NCBI GenBank assembly: GCA_902618245.1
Contig: CACMZR010000006.1
Span: 82,501-115,723, forward strand
DNA: 33,223 nucleotides
Direction: 5' to 3'
From: an uncultured Bacteroidota bacterium
GTDB taxonomy: Bacteria; Bacteroidota; Bacteroidia; Flavobacteriales; Flavobacteriaceae
Part shown: positions 26,354-33,223 of the stretch, one piece after another
How positions within the stretch are numbered: the stretch's first letter is position 1
Layout of the letters: each line of letters begins with the position of its first letter
Notes under the pieces: generated by a model
What the model saw: the letters and a program-made list of their open reading frames with translations, nothing else
What the model was told of the DNA's origin: nothing
Databases searched by the model: none
Position numbers and translations under genes: made by a program

Positions 26354-28045
26354 TTGCTTAGAATAATTAATTTATCGCTCATCTTTTTTTATTCTCTTTC
26401 TTGTTTATCTCAACAGGATTTAGAATTAAGAGATTCCATCATAAAGTACCAATTTTCAAATCCCAGCCTCGCAATAGATTTTGGACTCAAATATGTTGAA
26501 TCGGTTCAATCTAAAACACCCGATAGTTTAGTTATTGGAACTCATGCTATGATTGGAGAAATCCTCTCAGATATGGGCCTTTATGCCTCAGCTATAGAAT
26601 ATCTTAATAGGGCTTTGGACCTTTATCAAACCATGCCAGACAAGAACAAGGCAAATCCAGAAATTACCCAACCTCCTTGGATTATATTAAACATTGGGAG
26701 CATTTATTTTAAAAATGGTGATTACAAAAAAGCAGAGGAAAAATTCAATCAGGCAAAAAGTATTTTTTTAAATCTTCCAGATAAGCAAAGTAGAGATTTT
26801 GGTTTGAATACAACAGATTCAAATCTGGGACTTATTGATGAGATTAAAGGGGATTACCAAAGTGCAGAAAAAAAATATTTTAGCGTTTATCAAAGAAGGC
26901 TTAAATCAAAAAAACCTGAAGATATGCTTTATTCAATTTCACAGCTTATAGCTGTCAATTTTTTAAAAGGTGATATAAATTCTGCCGAAAATAAATTTGA
27001 ACAGCTAAAGCAATACTACAGTGAAAATAAAAATAATCAAGAATCAAATTCTTTATTTACTAGAAATTACGGGTATGGTTATTTTGTTAGTGGGGCTTAC
27101 TATCAGTCGAAAAAAAACTATAAAAAAGCAATCGATTTTTTCACTCAATCTGAGAAAATCTTAAGCGGATTTCCTACAGAAGTAAGTGCACTAGGTTCAA
27201 GGTTTGCAGAATGCTATTTAGGACTAGGTGATCTAGTTAGAGCTGAAAAAAAAGCAAAGCAAAATCTTGAAACAAAAAATTTAAGTGACGCTGAAAAACG
27301 ATACAACTATAATGTACTTGAGAAAGTCTATTCAAAAAAGGGGATGAACTCTGAATTACTTAAAGTAAAAGATTCCCTGATTCTTATTTCAGCAGGAGGA
27401 TCAAGTGGAAAGATTTTTAAGTCTTTAAACAATCTTGAAACGCAAATTCAAATTTCTAAATCAGTAAGAGAATTAAATGAGAGTAAAATTAGATACAATA
27501 CATATCTGTACATATTAATAATATGCTCTGTCATTTTGTTTTTCTCACTCATGACAATTCGTGTAAATTACAATTATCAAAAAGAAAAGGGGAGTAGACT
27601 GGAATTGGAAAAGCTTGCAATAAAAAACGAACTTGATAAAAAAAATAGAGAGCTTGTCAGTAAATCAAATTTTATAATACAACGTAACGATTACCTTAAA
27701 AAATTAAAGAAAAAAATTGAAGTTCAAGACAATAAAAAAGAGGTCGCCTCAAAATTGTCAAAGGAATTAAATATGGTCATTTCCTCAGAAAAATCTTATC
27801 AGGATTTCGATAATATGTTTGTAGAAGTTTACCCTGATTTTTACAAATCAATAAACGATATAGCCAAGCTTTCAAAAACAGATTTAAGATTAGCCTCCTA
27901 TATAAAAATGAATCATAGCAATGATGAAATTGCAAAAATTTCAGGAGTATCGATCAGAACAATTGAAAGTCAACGCTATCGATTATCAAAGAAGTTTAAC
28001 CTAGAAAATGGCTACGAGTTAAACAATTTCATACATAACATTTAA
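26354..28045 (+). CDS. Membrane-spanning TPR regulator with C-terminal LuxR-like HTH
   Basis: A 563-residue one-component regulator. It has a signal sequence (about 1-19), a periplasmic tetratricopeptide region (about 40-340, with repeats such as YASAIEYLNRALDLYQ and YKKAEEKFNQAKSIFL), a transmembrane helix (about 385-405), a charged coiled coil (about 410-475) and a cytoplasmic C-terminal helix-turn-helix (about 495-563: LSKTDLRLASYIKMNHSND, then VSIRTIESQRYRLSKKF). This layout is common in Bacteroidota regulators that read an envelope signal and bind DNA directly. The start is TTG at 26354, 6 bp after a small membrane ORF; no ATG precedes the signal sequence. The likely target is the shared operator next to it and the downstream surface-protein genes. 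Confidence 0.85.
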   Translation: MLRIINLSLIFFYSLSCLSQQDLELRDSIIKYQFSNPSLAIDFGLKYVESVQSKTPDSLVIGTHAMIGEILSDMGLYASAIEYLNRALDLYQTMPDKNKANPEITQPPWIILNIGSIYFKNGDYKKAEEKFNQAKSIFLNLPDKQSRDFGLNTTDSNLGLIDEIKGDYQSAEKKYFSVYQRRLKSKKPEDMLYSISQLIAVNFLKGDINSAENKFEQLKQYYSENKNNQESNSLFTRNYGYGYFVSGAYYQSKKNYKKAIDFFTQSEKILSGFPTEVSALGSRFAECYLGLGDLVRAEKKAKQNLETKNLSDAEKRYNYNVLEKVYSKKGMNSELLKVKDSLILISAGGSSGKIFKSLNNLETQIQISKSVRELNESKIRYNTYLYILIICSVILFFSLMTIRVNYNYQKEKGSRLELEKLAIKNELDKKNRELVSKSNFIIQRNDYLKKLKKKIEVQDNKKEVASKLSKELNMVISSEKSYQDFDNMFVEVYPDFYKSINDIAKLSKTDLRLASYIKMNHSNDEIAKISGVSIRTIESQRYRLSKKFNLENGYELNNFIHNI

Positions 28046-28118
28046 ACCTAATTCTAGGATTAGATCTCTTAAATTATTGCTAGACACTGTAATTAATTTT
28101 TATTTTTTGATAAAATAT

Positions 28119-28136
28119 TACTGCATTTTTACTGCA
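28119..28136 (-). promoter_or_regulatory. Putative operator, copy 2 (two TGCAGT half-sites)
   Basis: On the minus strand this reads TGCAGTAAAAATGCAGTA, identical in 16 of 18 positions to the site at 26065-26082, with the same 11-bp half-site spacing. It lies 74 bp after the TPR regulator stop and 84 bp before the HTH protein start, upstream of a possible -7 element TATGTTTA (28175-28182). It is suited to control of the HTH/giant-protein pair. Confidence 0.55.
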
Positions 28137-28219
28137 AAAATCATTTTTTGATTAAAAAAATGGATTTTGGTCTCTATGTTTAATAATTTTATGATGTAAT
28201 TATAATTGCTATATACATC

Positions 28220-28486
28220 TTGAGTATTCAAACAAGTCAAAATTTTGAATTAGGGTTTGCTCAAACTTATCCAAACTTTACAAAAAATTTAGTTGATACC
28301 TGCGACGAATTATCTTTCCAAGAGATAAAGATATGCATGTGTATAAAGCTTAGTTATTCTAATGTTCAAATAGAAAAGCAGCTAAATATTTCGCCAAGCA
28401 CTCTTTCTAATATGCGCTCTAGCATTAGAAAAAAAATGGGACTCAGTAGAAGCCAAAATTTAACAACTACAATCCTAAAAATATAA
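28220..28486 (+). CDS. Stand-alone LuxR-like helix-turn-helix protein
   Basis: The 88-residue protein consists only of a DNA-binding output domain: a short FELGFAQTYPNFTKNL lead, then LSFQEIKICMCIKLSYSN, the turn VQIEKQLNISPSTLSNMR and IRKKMGL. By eye it aligns along its length with the C-terminal ~80 residues of the TPR regulator just upstream (shared F...F...YP.F.K, LS, IK..SN..I, S..T...R...KK..L), about two dozen identities. It starts with TTG at 28220, with no in-frame ATG nearby. Its TAA stop overlaps the ATG of the giant surface protein (TAATG), so the two are translationally coupled. It may bind the adjacent TGCAGT repeats. Confidence 0.8.
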   Translation: MSIQTSQNFELGFAQTYPNFTKNLVDTCDELSFQEIKICMCIKLSYSNVQIEKQLNISPSTLSNMRSSIRKKMGLSRSQNLTTTILKI

Positions 28487-31400
28487 TGGGAAAGATAGCT
28501 TTAAATTTTACGCTGAATAAAAAACTAGTACTAACATTTTTAGTTTCAGTTTTTAGTTTTCTATTTTCATATTCTCAAGACACTACAAGTCCTACTGTTG
28601 TGATTTCTGATAATGCTTCTGGTGACACTGTTGGAAATAATGAGACTATTAGAATTACGGGAACCTTCAGTGAGAATATGGCTGCAAGCCCTCAGATTAG
28701 TATTGGTAGTTTAATTACAAATGCTAATATGACCCAAGGGGGTAATGCTTCGATTTGGTATTACGACTGGGATGTATCTACTGGAAGCCCAAGTGAAGGC
28801 CCAGTTGTAGCTACAATCACAGGTACAGACCTTGCTGGAAATGGTTTGGGTTCTACAACAGCACTTAATAAGGCGCTTAACCTTAACGGATCTTCTTATA
28901 CAGCAATACAAAATAACGGTAATAATGATTCTTATCCACTTAGAAGAAGGCCCGGTGATGGCGTAACAAATGGTAATCAACCTTGGATGGTTAATGTGAT
29001 TTTTAATACTTCTGAAGAAAAAAACCAAACAGTTTGGGCTCAAAGGGAAACAGGAAGTAATGACAAAATAAAACTTAAAATAAATGGACAGAGATTAATC
29101 TTTAGATATGGAAGGAATAATCATTATAACAATTGGTCTTACCCAGGTTTTATTAATACAAATACTTGGTACTCTTTTACAGTTAAATACAATGGAGGAA
29201 ATGTAACTCTTCCTGCTTCATTTGATATTTACCAAACTGATTTTTCAAGTGGTATTACTTCAAAAATAACAAGTTTAGGGAGCTGGGCAACAATAGGAAA
29301 TCCTAGTAATTCTTTAGAAATACTTGGTAATTTTTATGCAGGGAACGATAATTCTGCTGAGTGGTTTAATGGCTATATAGCATCAGTAGTTGTTACAACC
29401 CTTAAACAAGGAGAGGATCCATCGCTTAATGAAATTTCTATGTTCAGTCAAGATCCATTGGCATGGCTGGCAAACTACAAAGAAGGTCAAACATTCAGAG
29501 CTCCTAATAAGGCAAGTGTTGAGTCAGTGAATTTCCAAAGCTTAAATAATAATAAAACAGGATCACAGCGAAGTGACTTTGCAACCTATTTGTGGTTAAT
29601 GGGTGATGGTAAAGCAGGAAGTGGTAGTAATGGTCTTGGAACAGGGAGCAGTAAGCATGTAAAAAATGAAGTTACCAACTCTAGTGAATCTAATAAAACA
29701 AGATTAAATTTTAATAATGCTCTGGAAGCCACAGGATATGATAATGTAGATGATGTAAACATAACTGTTCCAGCTAGAAGGCAATATTATATTACTGATA
29801 CTATTTCACCGACTGTAACACTTACCGATACAGACGCTGATAATATAATTTATACTAAACTTACACCTTCAAGTTCGGTCACAATTACTGCAAGTTTCTC
29901 AGAAGCAATGACTGCAACACCTGTAATAAATATAAGTGGTATTGTAACCAATGTGGCAATGACCAGAATTAGTGGAACAAATAATTATACCTACAATTGG
30001 AATACTTCAACTCCTACTCTTGCTGCGGGAGTGTATACTGCTACAGTAAGTGGAACAGATCTAGCTGGATTAGCCTATTCTGGTACAGATAGTATAACAT
30101 TTACTATAAGCCCTACTTTTTACCTGGCCTCTAATGGGGTGACTGTAAAGTGTTCTGGTTGTAGTGCCGGGGACCAGGGAGTAGTTGGTGGAGTGACCTA
30201 CACGGCACATGACAACACTTCTATTGCAGCTAAAAACAAAAATGATAATGATTGGAATAGGATAGTAACTACTCTTGTAACAGACATGAGTGATTTATTT
30301 CGTCATCAAAACACTTTTAATCAAGACATAAGTTCTTGGGATACTTCTAATGTTACCAATTTCCATGGAATGTTTGAGATGAATCTTGGAGTTAATAACG
30401 ATAATAGCTTCAACCAGAATATTAGTGCATGGGATACTTCCTCAGCCACTGACATGAGTTATATGTTTTATAATGCTGATGCATTTAACCAAGATATTGG
30501 TTCCTGGAATACATCAAGTGTAACAAATATGGAGAGGATGTTTGCCAGTACAACTAATTTTAATCAAAACATAGGAGCATGGAATTTATCAAGTCTAACT
30601 AATATTTCATACATGTTTAATAGCGCAGGGGCATTTAATAATGGTGGCAGTGGTACCATAAATAACTGGAACACTTCAAGCGTAACTACTATGAGAAATT
30701 TATTTAGTGGCGCTACTGTGTTTAACCAAAATATAGGTTCCTGGAATACATCAAGTGTCACTGATATGAAAGGTGCACTATCAGGCAGGGATTTTAACAA
30801 TGGGGGTAACGGTTCTATTGATAATTGGGATACTTCTTCTGTTACAAATATGGAAAGTATGTTTGGTCAATCATTTAACCAAGATCTAAACTCGTGGGAT
30901 GTTTCAAATGTTACAACCATGGATAGGATGTTTATGAACTCTTATGCATTTAATGGAAATATCTCTAGCTGGGATGTTTCCTCTGTAACCGACATGGAGG
31001 CGATGTTTGACACTGCTAGAGCATTTAACAGAAATATAGGTTCTTGGGATACTTCTAGTGTTACCAATATGAGATCAATGTTTGCAAATGCTTTTGCATT
31101 TAATCAAAATATAGGTGGTTGGGATGTTTCTAATGTAACTGATATGTTAGAAATGTTTAAAGTAGCTAGTGCATTTAACAACGGTGGCAATAGTTCAATT
31201 GGAAATTGGAATGTTTCTAATGTAACTAGGATGTTTAAGATGTTTTCCTCTGCTCAAGCTTTTAATCAAGATCTCTCTGGATGGTGTGTTACAAACATTA
31301 CTTCTTTTAGTGAGACCAATTATTTTAATGAGAATTCTGCTCTAACTGGTGCAAATCTTCCTGTTTGGGGTACCTGCCCGTCAAATGCGACACTTGTAAT

Positions 31401-33223
31401 TACCTCTGATGATTCAGATAATGTTATTACTACCGGTCAGGTAACCCTCACCGCAACCTTCTCAGAAAACATGGCTGCCTCGCCTACTATTTCTATAACA
31501 GGCGTGGTTACCAATGTTTCAATGACACAAAGCACTACTGCAGCAGTATGGACTTACTACTGGCAAGTACCTTCAAATATTTCTTCAGGTACAACACTCA
31601 ATGTTACCGCTACTGCAACCGATACTAATAGCAGATCCTACTCCGGAAATGCTTCCCTTACCCTTACTATAAGCCCTACTTTTTATTTGGCCTCTAATGG
31701 GGTAACTATAAAATGTTCTGGATGTAGCGCAGGAGATACGGGTATGGTAAGCGGGACGCTATATACTGCTGCTGCTAATTCTAATATTTCATCACTGAGA
31801 GCTGCAGGGAACTATAACTTAGCAACTACTCTTGTTACTAGTATGCAAGGTCTTTTTGCCAACAATAATTCTTTTAACACCGATATTGGTTTTTGGGACA
31901 CTTCTAATGTAACAATTATGCGAGAGATGTTTAACGGTGCAACTGCATTCAATCAAAATATTGGAGCCTGGGATACATCAAAAGTTATAAATATGAGTTA
32001 CATGTTCTATGGAGCTACTGCATTTAACAATGGTGGTAGTAATACCATAAATAATTGGGATACATCAAGTGTTACTGATATGAGTAAAATGTTTCAAATT
32101 GCGAGTGGATTCAATCAAAATATTGGATCTTGGGATACGTCAAAAGTAACAGATATGAATTATATGTTTGGCGCAGCTGATGCATTTAACAATGGTGGTA
32201 GTAATACCATAAATAATTGGGATACATCAGAAGTAACAAATATGTCTGCTATGTTTTATAATAATGACGTATTCAATCAAAATATTGGATCCTGGGATAC
32301 GTCAAAAGTAACAGATATGAATTATATGTTTGGTAATACGGGTGCATTCAATCAAAATATTGGGTCCTGGGATACATCAAATGTAATAAACATGTCAAAT
32401 ATGTTTTGGAGAGCAATTGCATTCAATCAAAATATAGGAGCATGGAATACATCAAAAGTTAGAAATATGAGAAGCATGTTTGAAGGTCAAGGTATAGGCA
32501 TCTACACCGTGTTTAATAACGGTGGAAGTAGCACAATAAATAATTGGGATACTTCTAGTGTTACCAATATGAGATCAATGTTCTATGCTTCTAATTTCAA
32601 TCAAAATATTGGTAGTTGGGACACCTCTAGTATTTCTGGTAGTGGTAATATGGCGAGTATGTTTGCTAATTCAACTAATTTCAATCAAGATCTCTCCGGA
32701 TGGTGTGTCTCACAATTTAGTAGTGAACCTTCTCTCTTTAAATTTAATGCTAATGCTACTTGGAGAAATGATGCTTCCAAACAACCAGAGTGGGGAGTAT
32801 GTAATTCCAATGTATCGGTAATTTTATCTGATACCGATGCGGATAATTTAATAACAGCATCAGATACGGTAACTATAACAGCTTTCTTTACCGAGGCAAT
32901 GACAGCTACTCCAAGGATTAGTATTTCAGGACTAGTGACTAATGTTGCAATGACTAAAATTTCCATAGGAGGAAATAGTTCGGTTGTGACTCAGGTAGGA
33001 GCAGATTTTGATGGACAAAGACTAAATGATGATACTGGTCGTTCAGTTTCTTTATCTTCTGATGGCTTAACGGTAGCTATAGGATCACCAGAATGGGAAA
33101 ACACAGGAATTATTCCTCTTCCATATAGTCAGGGTAGGGTAGCTATTTATAGATGGAACGGATCTGCTTGGACTCAATTAGGGTCTAATATCACGGGTGA
33201 AGCAAGAGATAATTATAGCGGTT
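28486..33223 (+). CDS. Giant secreted BspA-repeat surface protein, partial
   Basis: The frame is open from the ATG at 28486 to the right edge (1,579 codons) without a stop. The signal peptide is about residues 1-31 (ending FSYSQ). Modules in order: Ig-like domain (about 35-120, TFSENMAASPQISIG), LamG/concanavalin-like domain (about 126-310), linker with DPLAWLANYKEGQTF, Ig-like (about 440-540), a FYLASNGVTVKCSGCSAGD motif (from 543), 13 BspA/DUF285 repeats (604-943), Ig-like (966-1063), a second FYLASNGVTIKCSGCSAGD motif, 11 BspA repeats (1123-1411), Ig-like (1445-1500) and the start of a propeller-like domain (from about 1502, DDTGRSVSLSSDGLTVAIGS). It is likely an adhesin or surface-exposed protein; the C-terminus, where a type IX sorting domain might sit, is outside the window. 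It appears richer in G+C than the flanking genes, and it is coupled to the HTH gene upstream. Confidence 0.92.
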   Translation, partial: MGKIALNFTLNKKLVLTFLVSVFSFLFSYSQDTTSPTVVISDNASGDTVGNNETIRITGTFSENMAASPQISIGSLITNANMTQGGNASIWYYDWDVSTGSPSEGPVVATITGTDLAGNGLGSTTALNKALNLNGSSYTAIQNNGNNDSYPLRRRPGDGVTNGNQPWMVNVIFNTSEEKNQTVWAQRETGSNDKIKLKINGQRLIFRYGRNNHYNNWSYPGFINTNTWYSFTVKYNGGNVTLPASFDIYQTDFSSGITSKITSLGSWATIGNPSNSLEILGNFYAGNDNSAEWFNGYIASVVVTTLKQGEDPSLNEISMFSQDPLAWLANYKEGQTFRAPNKASVESVNFQSLNNNKTGSQRSDFATYLWLMGDGKAGSGSNGLGTGSSKHVKNEVTNSSESNKTRLNFNNALEATGYDNVDDVNITVPARRQYYITDTISPTVTLTDTDADNIIYTKLTPSSSVTITASFSEAMTATPVINISGIVTNVAMTRISGTNNYTYNWNTSTPTLAAGVYTATVSGTDLAGLAYSGTDSITFTISPTFYLASNGVTVKCSGCSAGDQGVVGGVTYTAHDNTSIAAKNKNDNDWNRIVTTLVTDMSDLFRHQNTFNQDISSWDTSNVTNFHGMFEMNLGVNNDNSFNQNISAWDTSSATDMSYMFYNADAFNQDIGSWNTSSVTNMERMFASTTNFNQNIGAWNLSSLTNISYMFNSAGAFNNGGSGTINNWNTSSVTTMRNLFSGATVFNQNIGSWNTSSVTDMKGALSGRDFNNGGNGSIDNWDTSSVTNMESMFGQSFNQDLNSWDVSNVTTMDRMFMNSYAFNGNISSWDVSSVTDMEAMFDTARAFNRNIGSWDTSSVTNMRSMFANAFAFNQNIGGWDVSNVTDMLEMFKVASAFNNGGNSSIGNWNVSNVTRMFKMFSSAQAFNQDLSGWCVTNITSFSETNYFNENSALTGANLPVWGTCPSNATLVITSDDSDNVITTGQVTLTATFSENMAASPTISITGVVTNVSMTQSTTAAVWTYYWQVPSNISSGTTLNVTATATDTNSRSYSGNASLTLTISPTFYLASNGVTIKCSGCSAGDTGMVSGTLYTAAANSNISSLRAAGNYNLATTLVTSMQGLFANNNSFNTDIGFWDTSNVTIMREMFNGATAFNQNIGAWDTSKVINMSYMFYGATAFNNGGSNTINNWDTSSVTDMSKMFQIASGFNQNIGSWDTSKVTDMNYMFGAADAFNNGGSNTINNWDTSEVTNMSAMFYNNDVFNQNIGSWDTSKVTDMNYMFGNTGAFNQNIGSWDTSNVINMSNMFWRAIAFNQNIGAWNTSKVRNMRSMFEGQGIGIYTVFNNGGSSTINNWDTSSVTNMRSMFYASNFNQNIGSWDTSSISGSGNMASMFANSTNFNQDLSGWCVSQFSSEPSLFKFNANATWRNDASKQPEWGVCNSNVSVILSDTDADNLITASDTVTITAFFTEAMTATPRISISGLVTNVAMTKISIGGNSSVVTQVGADFDGQRLNDDTGRSVSLSSDGLTVAIGSPEWENTGIIPLPYSQGRVAIYRWNGSAWTQLGSNITGEARDNYSG
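30295..31314 (+). repeat. BspA/DUF285 repeat block 1 (13 copies)
   Basis: Thirteen units of about 23-31 residues with consensus MFxxAxAFNQNIGSWDTSSV-TNM. Three units carry an FNNGG...NW variant with extra residues. The final unit changes to FNQDLSGWCV and is followed by PVWGTCP, a capping pattern. The block is preceded by the CSGCSAGD motif. It folds as a leucine-rich-repeat-like solenoid in the family. Confidence 0.9.
31852..32718 (+). repeat. BspA/DUF285 repeat block 2 (11 copies)
   Basis: Eleven units with the same consensus as block 1, again ending in FNQDLSGWCV and followed by PEWGVC. Units here often carry DTSKVTDMNY instead of DTSSVTNM. The same lead-in and the same cap as block 1 indicate duplication of a whole Ig-like plus BspA module. 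Confidence 0.9.
32019..32333 (+). repeat. 162-bp tandem duplication inside block 2
   Basis: Bases 32019-32067 are identical to 32181-32229 (49 bp), and 32131-32171 are identical to 32293-32333 (41 bp), all offset by 162 bp (54 codons, two BspA units). The roughly 42 bp between them (32068-32109 against 32230-32271) have diverged strongly, giving a mosaic. Confidence 0.85.

Noticed and set aside
28049-28065. Small hairpin CTAAT...ATTAG after the TPR regulator as a terminator
   Set aside because: The stem is only 5 bp, AT-rich and not followed by a T-run.
30295-32718. Regularly spaced repeats that could be mistaken for a CRISPR or minisatellite array
   Set aside because: The repeats stay in one reading frame, have variable lengths in multiples of three and encode the BspA consensus. 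There are no unique spacers and no cas genes.
28711-32966. Minus-strand open frames inside the giant gene (28711-29043, 30564-30800, 32685-32966) and a plus-strand alternative frame at 32585-32821
   Set aside because: Repeat-driven antisense or shifted frames of the BspA/LamG coding sequence; the main frame is continuous and has a signal peptide and recognisable domains.
22785-33223. Region 2 as a mobile island
   Set aside because: No integrase, transposase, direct-repeat ends or phage genes are visible. The tRNA-Leu at 22626 is a possible attachment site, but no repeated 3' fragment of it was found in the window.

Overview
The window looks like chromosomal DNA of a marine-type member of the Bacteroidota, most likely class Flavobacteriia. 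The evidence is its low G+C, tight operons, a likely TAnnTTTG-type -7 promoter element, a NhaD/ExbB/ExbD/TonB/FolC cluster, the cysteine-free 'zinc ribbon' coiled-coil protein beside a long-form Nif3 protein, membrane-spanning TPR regulators with a LuxR-like HTH, and a giant secreted BspA-repeat protein. The species cannot be named from this. Both tRNA genes lack an encoded CCA end. No insertion sequence, integrase, phage gene or CRISPR array was seen.

Region 1 (1-22.7 kb) is ordinary core genome. Glutamate synthase gltB-gltD is on the minus strand, with gltD cut by the left edge. Then come anmK (peptidoglycan recycling) and a plus-strand run of Na+/H+ antiporter NhaD, ExbB, ExbD, a TonB-type protein and FolC. 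tRNA-Val(TAC) and a Dabb-domain protein follow. On the minus strand are the coiled-coil 'zinc ribbon' protein and Nif3, with lpxK divergent from them. A compact minus-strand operon holds a small four-cysteine membrane protein, an ECF sigma factor, a non-canonical Nramp transporter and lipA. After it come a DUF456 membrane protein, a lipoprotein, ruvC, hemW, an M20 dipeptidase and tRNA-Leu(TAG) with a strong, probably bidirectional terminator.

Region 2 (22.8-33.2 kb) is accessory in character and concerns the cell surface. A 1,043-residue exported Asp-box (VPS10/BNR-like) propeller protein lies on the minus strand. Divergent from it is a tight plus-strand series: a 44-codon ORF, a 25-codon hydrophobic ORF, a periplasmic-TPR/transmembrane/cytoplasmic-HTH regulator, a free-standing 88-residue HTH protein and a giant secreted protein that runs off the right edge (at least 1,579 codons). 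The giant protein has Ig-like domains, a LamG-like domain, two blocks of BspA/DUF285 repeats (13 and 11 copies) and the start of a propeller-like domain.

The most interesting signal is in region 2. An 18-bp sequence, TGCAGTRRAAATGCAGTA (two TGCAGT half-sites 11 bp apart), occurs twice in opposite orientation. One copy is upstream of the series that encodes the TPR regulator, and the other is upstream of the HTH-protein/giant-protein pair. The small HTH protein is a paralogue of the regulator's C-terminal output domain, and its stop codon overlaps the start of the surface-protein gene (TAATG). Together these suggest an unrecognised dedicated circuit: a membrane-spanning sensor plus a stand-alone HTH module acting on a shared operator to control a giant surface protein. 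The parts are seen directly in the sequence; the circuit is inference.
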